DNA of 64,000 nt from Sceloporus undulatus (taxonomy: Eukaryota; Chordata; Lepidosauria; Squamata; Phrynosomatidae). Location of the stretch: contig NC_056527.1 in the NCBI RefSeq assembly GCF_019175285.1, positions 19,197,319 to 19,261,318 on the forward strand. Direction: 5' to 3'. Position numbers and translations under genes: made by a program. Below the pieces are notes generated by a model. The model searched no databases and had not been told where the DNA came from. It saw nothing but the letters and a program-made list of their open reading frames with translations. Of this stretch, positions 32,991 through 43,867 are shown piece after piece (position 1 is the first letter of the stretch; each line of letters begins with the position of its first letter).

Positions 32991-34222
32991 CAGATTGAAG
33001 GCAGAGAGCTTACATGCCTACGTCTTTGATCTACACAGGTATTGTTCATAATCCTCAATGAAAGCACCAAAGTTAGGGCAGAATAGCTATCAGGCACAAT
33101 CCCACTTCCTCTTCCATGTGTGTCTTCCTATTTCTTGTGTGAATATAGCTGTGGCATGAGCATCGTGGGTGGTGGTAGAACTAGCCAATTGAATCCTTAT
33201 TGTCCATTCTTGGCGCAGAGATGAAGAGAGAAAAAAGAGTATCCACTTCTATGAAAAGAGATAGAGCAAAAGGTACATTTTTCTACAAAGAGATTCTTTC
33301 TTGCCAATGTTTGTAATATCTTTTTCCTAAAGGAGAAGCTGATTGCAGCTGACAGCACACTCATTTGGAGGTCAGTAGGGCAATAGGTTAATGTCCTGGC
33401 TAAAGAAGCTTCACTCAGGAGCAGAGCTGCACAGTATTAAAATGCAGTATTTGAAAATAACAATAGGGAGGTGGGATTGTATGATAAATCTTTTTTGCCA
33501 TGGAGGAGAGCTTAATAAATCCCCTTGCATGTTTTACACACAGCACATGTGCCATTCACTGGAAGTTCACTGCTGCACATCATGCAGGTGGTACAGCAGA
33601 GGATTGTAGGAATGTTTGGTAGTGAAACCATTATAAATCAGATGATGACAATCCTGCCTGTGTATGAATCAGCTGTAGGACCACTAAGAACACTATTAAA
33701 TTTCCTCCCACCAAAAAATAGAAGACAACTAAATAGTAAAATATCAAATCCAAAAAGAAAAATCAACAAATAAATGTGACAAAACAGAAAACATAATCAG
33801 CTGAAACCTGTTATTAATCTCAATTATGGTAGACCCACTGAATTACTTTTTGTATGGTGATAATGACACTGATTCAATGATTCTGTTACAGTTGGTGCTA
33901 AGAATAGAATTCAGGCTATTAACAACATTAACAGTAGCAGGAACATAAAATAATCTTCTAGGTGAAAGATCTAGGCAGAAACGTCTTCACACAGCTATAA
34001 AAAGTCATTGATGAAGGAGCAAAGCAAGCCTCTCTAGGGANNNNNNNNNNAAGAGGAGGCCATTATTTAGGGAAGATCACTATGGCCCCTAAAATCTTAT
34101 TGCTATGAATAAAAATTGTATGCAAAATCATATCTTTGGGCATACTTCTATTATGGGCTGGTTTCAGACTCAATCACAGTTGAAATTAGACACACAGTAA
34201 TTAATGAGACTTAACTCTGTGA
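32991..34222. other. Intergenic, no gene seen
   Basis: AT-rich, unique; includes a 10-N gap at 34041-34050. Confidence 0.5.
34041..34050. other. Assembly gap (10 N)
   Basis: Ten undetermined bases. Confidence 1.
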
Positions 34223-34225
34223 CTA

Positions 34226-34427
34226 GGGCATCTGCACTGCAGAAATAATCCAGTTAAACACTGCTTTACCTGTCATGGTCCAATACTATGTAATTCTGGG
34301 ATTTCTAGCCTTCTCTGTCAGTTAGCTGTGGTGCCAAAACAAACTACAAATCCCATGATTCCATAGGGTGGAGCCATGACAGTTAAAGCAGTGTCAAACT
34401 GTATAATTTCTGCAGTGCAGGTACAAA
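34226..34427. mobile_element. Palindromic MITE ('AATAATCCAG' family)
   Basis: Left 'CTGCACTGCAGAAATAATCC' and right 'ATAATTTCTGCAGTGCAG' are inverted repeats. CTA at 34223-34225 and 34428-34430 is a plausible 3-bp duplication. Confidence 0.87.
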
Positions 34428-34435
34428 CTAAGATA

Positions 34436-34690
34436 GGGTTGCCATAAGTCTGGACCTCCAAACAGGGACAAATGTAGGACAAATGTAGGACAAAAGGATC
34501 AAATGTAGGACACATTTTTTAAAAATGGAGGGCACGTAAAAATTGATTATTTTTGAAAATTTTTTCATATAAACGCATGTTTCTTAGGCATGATCAAAAT
34601 GGAGGACATTTGGCATTATTTCTAGACAGATGGCAGAAATGTGCTTCCCTTTCTGGCCAAAAACCAGAAGGGGAGGAAGAGTGGAAGAAG
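34436..34690 (+). mobile_element. 'GGGTGACCA' repeat family, left part
   Basis: Starts AGGGTTGCCATAAGTC just after a TA. It has tandem 'GGACAAATGTA' copies (34466-34515), then 'CATGATCAAAATGGAGGACA', the hallmark shared with 13731, 58178, 59932 and 60276. It runs into the purine array and then the 80-bp GC-rich units, so the whole of 34436-35351 may be one composite element. Confidence 0.6.
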
Positions 34691-35177
34691 CAGAGGAGGA
34701 GGAAGAGGAGGCAGAAGAGGAAGAGGAAGAGGGGAAAAGGAGGAGGAGGAAGAAGAGGAAGTAGAGAGGAAGAAAAAGGGGAGGAACAGGGGAAGGATGA
34801 GGTGGAGGAGGTGGAGAAGAAGAGGAGGAGAGAGAAGATGAAGAAGAAGGGGAGGAGGAGGAGGAGAGGAGAAGAAGAGAAGGAGGAAGAAGAAGAGGAG
34901 GAGGAGGAAAGAAGGAGAAGATGAAGAAGAAGGGGGGAGGAGGAGGAGGNNNNNNNNNNNNNNNNNNNNNNNNNNNNNNNNNNNNNNNNNNNNNNNNNNN
35001 NNNNNNNNNNNNNNNNNNNNNNNNNNNNNNNNNNNNNNNNNNNNNNNNNGAGGAGGAGGAGGAGGAGGAGAGGAAGAAGAAGAGGAGAAGAAGATGAAGA
35101 AGGGGGAGGAGGAGAAGAGAGGAGGAAAAAGAAGAGGAGAGTAAGAAGAAGAGGAAGAGGAGGAGGAGGAGGAGAGG
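34665..35177 (+). repeat. GGA/GAA purine array with 100-N gap
   Basis: Almost pure purine for about 500 bp on either side of the gap at 34950-35049. Long frames through it on both strands (up to 271 codons including X residues) are artefacts. Confidence 0.95.
34950..35049. other. Assembly gap (100 N)
   Basis: Exactly 100 N, the usual placeholder length, inside a GGA array. The true length is unknown. Confidence 1.
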
Positions 35178-35351
35178 AGGGCGGAGGAGGCGAGAAGGCA
35201 GGGGAAAAGGGCCTCGCCGAGGCGAAGCCCTTTCCCCTGTCAGGCCGCTTCCCTGGCCGACGGAGGAGGCGGCAAGGCAGGGGAAAAGGGCCTCGCCGAG
35301 GCGAAGCCCTTTTCCCTTGCCTGGCCGCTTCCCTGGCCGACGGAGGAGGCC
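35178..35351. repeat. 80-bp GC-rich palindromic tandem repeat, array 1
   Basis: About two units, each holding a 40-bp near-perfect palindrome (AGGGGAAAAGGGCCTCGCC ... GGCGAAGCCCTTTTCCCCT) and the linker 'GGCCGCTTCCCTGGCCGACG'. The same unit forms a longer array at 38485-38790. Confidence 0.9.
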
Positions 35352-37589
35352 TTTCGGGTCCTGCCCCTCCGGAAAGATGAACCACTGCATAACTTGCATT
35401 CAAGTCACCATCCCGAAAGGCGGGCTGGGGGGCTCAAGCAACGCTACACACTTGGTTCAAAAAGTTGGTATCGAAAAACACTTATGAGAGTGTATTTCTA
35501 GGGGGATCAACAGGGACACACCACACCTTGTCCAGTTCCCTGCTTCCATATCCACCAAGGGGCAACCAACTGTCTCTGTCCCATAACCAGGTCTGAAGCT
35601 TTTTAGATTGAAATGAATGGGTACATCTGTTTATCAAGAAAAGCTTGGAAGATGGGAGGCCCGAGGCAACACCTCACTCAAGAACCTTGTGCTAGACTAA
35701 CCTAGGGTCTGCTATATCCCAGGTAGGAATCGGAAAAAGAAGGTGCAACTTCTCCAATTTTTAACAGGCTCACCTTAAGGCAAAGAGGAAAAGGGCGTGT
35801 GGTCCATCTTGCAGTTCATTCGTCGGAGAGTAGCAGCTTCTTTGTTACAATTTCCAGGGTTTCATTGATTTTTGGTTGCAATTGCACATAGACTCCAAGG
35901 AAATCTTCCAGGATTGTTGTTGTTGTTGCGGGGTTGGCTAATGCTAAGCCATAATGATATTTCCCAGTGGCTGTCCCTACTATCAGGTTGGTTGATTGGC
36001 AACCTTAAATAGCCAAAACCCTGGACGGTCCTACACTGCCATAAAAATCATATTTGCTCTAGTCATGCAAGCAGGGAGGTTGAACATACAGCATGCTTCA
36101 AATTCCCTTCTTTTCTTTGTTTGCCTTGAGGGTTTTAATCAATTTTTAAACAAACTTGCCTTTACCCTCCAACTTTCTGGAAAATCTGGATAATTATTTC
36201 TGCAGGTGGCCTTTGAAGCAAACATTGCTGTTGGTAGCCAGCGGCGAAGCGAGTTTTTGGTGGATTATTATTAAACTTTTCAAGCAGAAATATTGTATAT
36301 TCACGTCCACGAGGGAAGTAAAAAAAAACATGTGGTTCAGGTATAGCCATGGGACTCTCTGAATTAATGCCAAAAGGATCAGAGCGGTTGTGTGGACTGC
36401 CCCCTTTGGCTTAAAGTGAGTTTGCCAGTGGGAAACGTGTAGCTAGTTTGCCAATCTCACCTCAGGCAGAGTGGCATCAAGAGGGGTTGCGGACAAATGG
36501 ATGAGATACCCCAGAAGAGGAGTGAGTGAAGTTTGATTTACTTTGGTCACCCCACACCTACCATTGGTTAATGCCATGGTTTCTCCTCATGAGGAGAATG
36601 AGCACACTCCAGCGCCCACCGGGCCAAACACCCCCCTCCCAGGTGACCACCAAAGGCCATGATGCCCACTGCCTCAATTTGTTCTGTGGTGGCATTAATA
36701 TAGACACTGCAGGACCAGGAGAGAATGAAGTTTCTTGTTTCTCACGTTCAGTTGGATGAACAGGTTCTTGACATGTGACGAGGTGGTACATTTGGTCCTC
36801 ACTGTCCAGTGCAAATCCATTTGATTTCTATTAAATTTGCTTTTACCAAAAAAAAAACTGTGCTCTATTGCATCTAAAATTAGCACATGCAAACTGTATG
36901 TAAATATATATCCCCCTTCCCTCCCCACTTGCTTCTAACTAAGCGGCGGCCCCTTTATTATCCCGAGTCGAGAGGAAGGTTAGACATTTAAAATCTACGC
37001 TAGTGAGAGAAAAGGAAACACTGGATGTATTTGCCACCACATGCTTTAAAACTAACTGAAATCTGAATTCAAAACCAACCTGAAATTTGGTTTGACAATC
37101 TGCCCATTTCTAGGTGGAGTTTCCATCTTACTCAATGAGAGAAAAGGCCTAAAGGTGGGATTCAGTATTGGCTAGAAAATAGGATGCAGAAAATTTGATT
37201 CTTGTCTCCCATTTTCCAAAGTTTAGATTGTCCCCAAACCTGTTCCTTGATCTCTCCAAATCCGTAAACGCCACTTGATCCCCATCCTGTTTGTGTTGAT
37301 CTGAATCTCCTGCCTGCAAGAGCTCTCCACTAGGCACCGATTATGAAAGAATTACCGTGTTACATAGTACTTTGCTTATTGGCTTGTTTCTTGGATTACT
37401 GGATTAGTGCAAAAGCACGTACTTGAGGAAGGAAAAGGAAACACCACAGAGATTGGCTTCCAAACTCATTACCACTCCTACAACTCACACCCACCTCCAT
37501 TCCCAAGAATATGTGTTGCAGCGTACTTTTCTTATAGAAAATTAACAAGGTTAGTGTCTGAAGTGCACTGGATCAACCTGGGTGATTTT
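35352..37589. other. Intergenic, no gene seen
   Basis: Non-repetitive, base composition more balanced than the left half of the window. A short (TTG)n lies near 35916. The right border of the first GC-rich composite element could not be located and may fall near 35420. Confidence 0.45.
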
Positions 37590-38160
37590 TTTTTTTTTAC
37601 GTTCAACGAACCCTTTCCTCCTTATGGCCAAATTGCACAAGCCGTTTAATCTTCCCTAGCGTGCAAAACTGCTCGACAGTGGGTCCTGTCTGCCCATTGC
37701 TTTCCCCGGGAAGGCTGGGGAATTTTTTAAAACAAGATTCGTCCTTTAAAACCATTAGTGTGCAAGTGTGGGGTGCGTTCGATTATTTTCTATACAAATA
37801 AAGCAAAAAACTATAATTGGTAATTTAGGGGAACTGTTTAGATTTAAGGTTATTGGTTGCCATGCAGACTCATTCAGGAGAAATACACTCAGTGGGAGTG
37901 ATTAATTCAAAGTGGTGGTAAGAAACCGCCCTCTCTCTTTATATCGTATATTCAGGGCTAAAAGGCAACATTCATCCAGGGGATTTATAAACTCAGTTTA
38001 AAATTGATTCAAAGAGACTCCTCGAGGGCCCCAAATAACCACTTCCAACGATTGTTCAACATTTCCAAACGCTTCCACTAGCATTTGTGGAACACTTAGG
38101 ATTTATAGATCTAACCAAGAATACATTAAATAGCTAGCATGCGCTTAGGAACTTTCTTTT
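37590..38160. promoter_or_regulatory. Candidate conserved non-coding block
   Basis: Repeat-free, retains several CpGs in AT-rich context, and has TAAT/ATTA-rich words ('CTATAATTGGTAATTTAGGG', 'GTGATTAATTCAAAGTGG'), a CCATTAG string and a Pitx/Otx-like GGATTTA. Resembles vertebrate distal enhancers in texture; no direct evidence of function. Confidence 0.3.
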
Positions 38161-38459
38161 TTAATTATAAGGACATGAAAACAGATAGGCCCAGTTGCTA
38201 TCAGGGTTCAGAAATCACTTGCAAATTAGGGTGAACATATAACGAAGGGGGGCGGGACTCAGGTTTTGGGGCGGGTCAGCCCACGGTCCCTGCCGGTTTG
38301 CCCACGCCACCGGGACGCCCCCCGCACACCGATTCGGATGCCAGGCAGTTTGTTACAAGAGGCATTGCCTCAGCGAGGCCCGTTCCTGATTGAAGATCCT
38401 CCGACGGGGATGGAGGCGGCTGAACAGGGGAAAAGGGAGTTCGCCTCGGCGAGGAAATT

Positions 38460-38484
38460 NNNNNNNNNNNNNNNNNNNNNNNNN
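38460..38484. other. Assembly gap (25 N)
   Basis: Twenty-five undetermined bases at the left edge of the 80-bp array. Confidence 1.
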
Positions 38485-38790
38485 GGCCGCTTCCCTGGCC
38501 GACGGAGGAGGCGGCAAGGCAGGGGAAAAGGGCCTCGCCGAGGCGAAGCCCTTTCCCCCTGTCAGGCCGCTTCCCTGGCCGGCGGAGGAGGCGGCAAGGC
38601 AGGGGAAAAGGGCCTCGCCGAGGCGAAGCCCTTTTCCCCTGTCAGGCCGCTTCCCTGGCCGGCTGAGGAGGCGGCTAGGCAGGGGAAAAGGGCCTCGCCG
38701 AGGCGAAGCCCTTTTCCCCTGTCAGGCCGCCTCCGTCCCCAGCGGAGGAGGCCAAGCAGGGAACGAGCCTCGCTGAGGCAAGGCTCCTTT
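38485..38790. repeat. 80-bp GC-rich palindromic tandem repeat, array 2
   Basis: The phrase GGCCGCTTCCCTGGCC begins at 38485, 38565 and 38645, and GGCCGCCTCCGTCC at 38725, giving an exact 80-bp period. Each unit contains AGGGGAAAAGGGC ... GCCC(T)TTTCCCC as a near-perfect palindrome. The last unit has diverged ('AACGAGCCTCGCTGAGGCAA'). Confidence 0.95.
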
Positions 38791-38914
38791 CCCTGCCTGG
38801 CATCCATCGCGGGGGCGGGGGGCCGTCCCGGGGGCGGGGGCAAACCGGGGCGGGACCGTGCGGACCCGCCCCAAACCGGGAAAGTCCCGCCCCCGGCGGG
38901 ATATGGTAACCCTA

Positions 38915-41254
38915 AACTAAGAACAACCTGACAGTGGATTGGATCCCTCTGTCATTTTTAGAACAAATTCTATTGAAATAAATAGGACTGAACTACTTTG
39001 AGTCTCATTGATTTAAGTGGCTGTACTCTTAAGTATGACTGCTTCTGGGCCCAACCCACTGTCGGTATATTCTTGCAGTTTTTCATATTTCACGTGTCTC
39101 AGACTTTTCTCTAGTCCCACAGTCATGCTGCAACAGTTTCCTCTGTTTGATCAAAAACAAACTACCTTTTGGTTGCTTGGAAGCAAACTGACTGCCTTTT
39201 TTGACACCACTCTGAGAACCATAACTGCTATATCACATCTTACATTTTTCCCCTTTTCTCATTAAAACATTGTATTCATGCTATAAAAAAAACTTTTTTT
39301 TTGTGACAGAATTCAATCCAAAGGTAGGGAGGCAAGTAATTGAATGTTTATGTGATCCTTGAAGAGTGAGCCAAGATGGCAGTCACAGAAACAATATGCA
39401 AGTGGCAGGGATTCTACAGCTCCCTCTGGGATACACAAACAACAGTTAATAATTAGAACTGGAAAGGAATCCTGGAATGTTAAGTGGCATATGACTTTCT
39501 AGTTTCAGGCATGAAAAGAAGGCAGAATTATATTTATAAATCTTTAGATAACTGGGAGAAAAAAAGCCTCAGCAATGTAAAGCCAAGAGAGCAGTTGAAA
39601 TGAAAAAGCCGGCATCACAGGATATGTTCATAGAAGCACTGTTTTCCTTCCCCACAGCCAATAAGTTGCTCATTGGCAAAGGATGCGTAGTCTTTGTCAA
39701 GTATGTCCAGATGGCCCCTGTGAATAACACTGAGCACACAGCAGTGATATACTTGTTGGACAGATAACTTACAAATTTGGAATGAGCCTCTTGAAGAGAT
39801 CCTTCATTAAGCTAATAATGTGTCTGGTTATATGGTAAACAGAAGCCAAGGGGCTGGTAACATTTTCACAAAAGGAGTAAGTTTTAGCTGCTATGGCAAC
39901 CTGGACGATGCAGATGAAATCAGTTCTTGATTATATTCAGACATCATGAGTTTGATGCAAATGACTTGTTATAGGGGGAAAATATGTTTTGAAAAATACA
40001 TGAAAAGAAGCATATCACCCATCTTGCCCACTGGGATAGTGGTAAGTATGGGGAGACATGGAGGGAGGAAACAGGGAGTGTCATGGAGTGAAGAGAAGGT
40101 TACAGGCAGCTAGTGAATGTTATTACTCTCTAGTCAGCACCTTGTCCTCAGGATGTGGGTAGTCATGTAAGCCAACCATCCACCGGGGCACTCCCCAATA
40201 AAATATCACTTGTATTTGATTTGACTGTAAACACAGAGGCTGATCTGACATGTACAACATGTACATCTACTTGCACACATGCTGCAATACCTATCCTAGT
40301 TGGAAGGATGGCAGGATGTGGTGTAGTCACCCCCAATTCCATCTTTCTCACCAGGAAATCAATCTGCCTAGGAATGGATTATGAGAAGTTGATGTATCAC
40401 CTATCTGCCCAACAAACTCTGTGTTTGAGCTGATAGAGGTGTTAGAGGTGTTAGAGGTGACTTCTGGTGTAGTATCAAAGAATGTCAGGATATGGTCCTA
40501 ATGGACTTCAATGCTCATGGCACAAACAGAAAATCCCCACCAGCCCTCTCCCTGGCCAACCCTCAGTGCCCTAAACCCTTATGTATCTTCACTATCCTCA
40601 GACTTCATGCCAATAACTACCCTGGGACAGTCTTCATACATTCCTCTACCTAGTCCCTACCTAGACATTTTGCAGCAATTGTGGTGTCTGGTTCTGGAGC
40701 AGGGGCCAGAACACATATATCTCCAGGTGGGGGGGGGGAATAGTGTTGCGGGGGGCACTGCTACTAACTTCTCACATAAAATCAGAGGGTGGGTGTATGT
40801 GCATAGGTGAGATCAAAAACATGTGGGCTCTGTATGTTTTCAAAATGCTGGCACAGATATGTTGTGGTGGAAACATGCACCTATTGAAGAAGCGTATGGG
40901 TTGAGTGTATAAGAACATCCACATTCTATCTCAAAACGAACACTTGTATGAGGAAAAACAACAGTCCTGTAAACAGCAGACAAACATTGCTGTAGAAATG
41001 GAAGCGGCCCTTATCTCCCCTACCATTCCTTAGTTGGGCTGGAAGATGCTGAAACACAGGACAATCGGCAATATTCAGAACTGCACCAGGATAGGGGACA
41101 GCTTGCCTTATTATTTTCCTCTTCAAAGTTGTGAAATGCATACAGAATGGCGTTACTGAAAAAAATCTTTTTGATTCTTCTCAAAGACCTATCTTGAGTG
41201 AAGGAGGTGTTCCTCTTTCCCTATCCAAATGGGAGCCTAATGTCATTCAAAACA
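38915..41254. other. Intergenic, no gene seen
   Basis: Unique sequence with a small GGTGTTAGA triplication near 40438 and a G-run at 40730. No exon recognised. Confidence 0.45.
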
Positions 41255-41640
41255 GGGTGGTGGGGCATGTACAGACAAGACACACACACCCCTACTCCAA
41301 ATCCACCCTTGAATAGAACAAAATAGCCCCCACTTGTGAGTTATGTACTGGTGTGAGAAACGGAAAGCCTGTTTTGAACTGGAAACCAGCTGCTGGAGTC
41401 AAGGATGGGCCAATAAGCAGCCATTGTTCCAAAATACACACTTCTGCAAAAGAAAAAAAGATAGCTGCCACTTCCCAAAATTAAAAATCCTGCCGTGGCA
41501 GCAAGGAAAGCTTTTCCTCTTGGTCCTGGCTTGTAGTCTGAGTGTGGAAGAAGGCTCCTACCTTACCTCAAAATGCAAGTTTGTAGAACATGAACAAAAT
41601 ATGGTCCAAAAATGCAAAGCAGTTTTCCTTTGAATAATGA
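41255..41640 (+). repeat. Uncharacterised dispersed repeat, copy 1
   Basis: The segment 'AAGCCTGTTTTGAACTGGAA', 'AAAATACACACTTCTGCAAA', 'CACTTCCCAAAATTAAAAAT', 'GCAGTTTTCCTTTGAA' aligns by eye, nearly end to end, with 57776-58072. The upstream part ('CATGTACAGACAAGACACAC', 'TTGAATAGAACAAAATAGCC') aligns with 57180-57241. No terminal repeats or coding capacity are evident. Confidence 0.7.
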
Positions 41641-43432
41641 AGCATCCAGGGTGCAGGGTGGGGTGGGGCTTTGAAATCTGTTACTGGTGGTCAAGGGATT
41701 TTGTATGACCACAGGGAGGGTTCACGCTTCCCCCCCAAAATGAATATCTCCATGAAAATGGCTCCTCTATTGGCTGGAACACCCACACATGGGGCTGCTC
41801 TATGCAGAAACAGGCTGTGGGGAGGGAAAGACCCCTGGGAGCTTAGGAAGCCTGCAGCAGCATCAGGATGAGAGCTGGGGTCCTGGGAAGGCTCCTATGT
41901 ATAACATCTCTCCCCCCCCCCCCCCCAGAAAAACAAGTTTGTGACACTGAAAGCATCACCACTCCCTTGGGGAATCTCCTAGAGACACAAATGCTGTTCC
42001 TAGTGATCAGAGGCCCCTAGATGAGTATCAAGGAAGTTTGGAGGATCAAAGCAATGGGTCACACTTCACTCCCAAAATCAATATTTACATGAAAAATTGG
42101 TCCTTTTTTGGGGGGAACACACCAGTGGGACTGCTCTATGCAGAAACAGATCTTGGGGAGGGAAAAGAGAAAGCCCTGGGAGCCTAGGGAGAATGCAGCA
42201 GCATTGAGTGCAGAGGCCCAAAGGAGGAGGGCTGTACATCTGACACTGCAGGGGAGGACATTCTCCTAACTCCTTGCCTTTCATTGGTTGGGGGTGGAGG
42301 GAAATGGACCAATCAGCGATGCTCAAAAGAGCGCTGTTCTTGAAAACACACCCCTAGCGGAGGAGAAATGGTCTTCCCGCCCCTTCTTCTTAGCCTCCTT
42401 GCATTTCAGAGCTGTGAAGCTCAGATCCAAACCGGCTGTTGAAGAGTGAAGGACTCTTCCCTCTTCTGAGTTCTACCAGCCTGGAAACACTCCAACTTAA
42501 AAAAAACAGGTTTGTAACACTGAAAGCACCAGCAGTCCAGCACACCCTCGGAGAATCTCCGAGCCACACAAAAGCTGTTCCTAGTGGTCAAGGGTCCCGA
42601 GATTAGTTCAGAGAGGGGTCACACATACCCTGAAATGTATGCTTTGTGCAATCAAAATGGCCACCACTTGTCACCTTCGAACATTCCTTGCAGCTAATTG
42701 GATAGGGAAGGGATCTGTTCCTTGTGGTCGGGCGGAATGAGACGAGTTCAGAAAGGGGTGACACGCACCCCCAAAAAGCATCTTTGGCAAAAAAAACCCC
42801 AAAATGTCTGACCTTTTGGGGTTCAAAGGAGGTTCCTACAGAACCCCAAACATTAGCACCCCCAAATTTAGAACCCACCCCCAAAGTTGGCAAATTTGGG
42901 CCAATCAGCATCATGGGCAGGGACCTCAAAAGCGTGCCATTTTTGAAAACACACCCCTAGGGGCGGGGCAAGGGGAAGGGATTTGTGTGTCGCGCCTTTG
43001 CGAAGCTCAAATTGCGGTGGACCTCTGAACTGTTCATTTTGGGAGGCTGAGACGAGTTCAGAGAGGGGTCACAACCACCCCAAAAACCTTTGTTGGTGCA
43101 AAAAAATGGCTGCTGCTTGTCATCTTCAAACACGCCTTGCTGCTATGCCGTTGACTGGGTAAAGACCGGGTCTGTTCCTAGTGGTCGGGCAGGATGAGAC
43201 GAATTCTCAGAGGGGTCATACGCACCCCCAAAACATCTTTGGTAAAAACCAAAATGGCTGACCTTTGGGGGTTCAGGGGAGGTTCCTGAGGAACCCCCAA
43301 AAGTTAGCACCCCAAATCTAGAACCCCCAAAGTTGACACCCAAGACCTAGAACCCCCAAAGATAGCACCCCAAAACTGGACACACAATACCCAGAACCCA
43401 CATATCCAGGGGGCGAGAACCGGGGAACCTGT
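41641..43432 (+). repeat. Degenerate modular repeat block
   Basis: A module 'GGGGTCACAC..ACCCCCAAAA..AAAATGGC' recurs near 41720, 42055, 42614, 42744, 43066 and 43213. A second module, CTGTTCCTAGTGGTC, recurs near 41995, 42570, 42715 and 43170. Near 43262-43420 there is a finer repeat of about 30 bp based on 'AGAACCCCCAAAGTTGACAC'. Spacing is irregular. No coding frame is credible. Confidence 0.75.
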
Positions 43433-43642
43433 CACTTTTTGTTTGATGATGCTCCACAGTGTGCTTCACCAGGCAGTCCATACTCTTCATTATTTGTGCT
43501 CCATTTGTCTTAGTATTTGCTTCAGAATCTTCTGTCAACCCACATATCAAGGAAAAGAGCTGTTTGTGGCCTGGAGTAAGACATTCAGCTGTTCCCTCAA
43601 GATGTTAACCAAGCAGTATTGTCTCTGCTAATCCTTTGCTCA

Positions 43643-43864
43643 GGCTGCATTTGCACTGCAAAAATAATGCAGTTCAGCCCCACTTTAACAATTGTGGCTC
43701 AATGCTATGGGATTCTTGGATCTGTAATTTTGTGAGATATTTAGCCTTCTGTGTCAGAGAACCCTGGTGCCACAAGAACCTACATATCTCAGACTTCTAT
43801 AGCACTGAGCCATGGCAGTCAAACCAGTGGCAAACTGCATTATCTCTACAGTGCAGAGGCAGCC
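43643..43864. mobile_element. Palindromic MITE, complete (222 bp), 3-bp TSD
   Basis: Ends GGCTGCATTTGCACTGC and GCAGAGGCAGCC, flanked by TCA at 43640-43642 and 43865-43867. Internal foldback arms as in the 30635 copy. Confidence 0.92.
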
Positions 43865-43867
43865 TCA

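Larger units (their letters stand above)
38229..38912. mobile_element. Composite GC-rich element with inverted ends
   Basis: The left GGGTGAACATAT and right ATATGGTAACCC ends are inverted repeats, with TA on each outer side (38227-38228 and 38913-38914). Sub-terminal GGGGCGGGACT and AGTCCCGCCCCC are also inverted. The interior carries the 80-bp array and a 25-N gap. The 221-codon frame across it is repeat-derived. Confidence 0.65.

Noticed and set aside
34584-35403. 271- and 269-codon minus-strand frames
   Set aside because: They run through a 100-N gap and a GGA array and have no domain or splice structure.
34436-38912. CRISPR-like array, because of regular palindromic repeats
   Set aside because: The 80-bp units have no unique spacers, the genome is a vertebrate, and the units lie inside an element with inverted ends.
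38266-38931. 221-codon plus-strand frame (Gly, Arg, Pro rich)
   Set aside because: It translates the 80-bp tandem unit and crosses a gap. The periodic peptide simply reflects the DNA repeat.
41255-43432. LTR-type element or viral remnant
   Set aside because: No terminal direct repeats, primer-binding site, polypurine tract or recognisable protein fragments were seen. The structure is modular repeat only.
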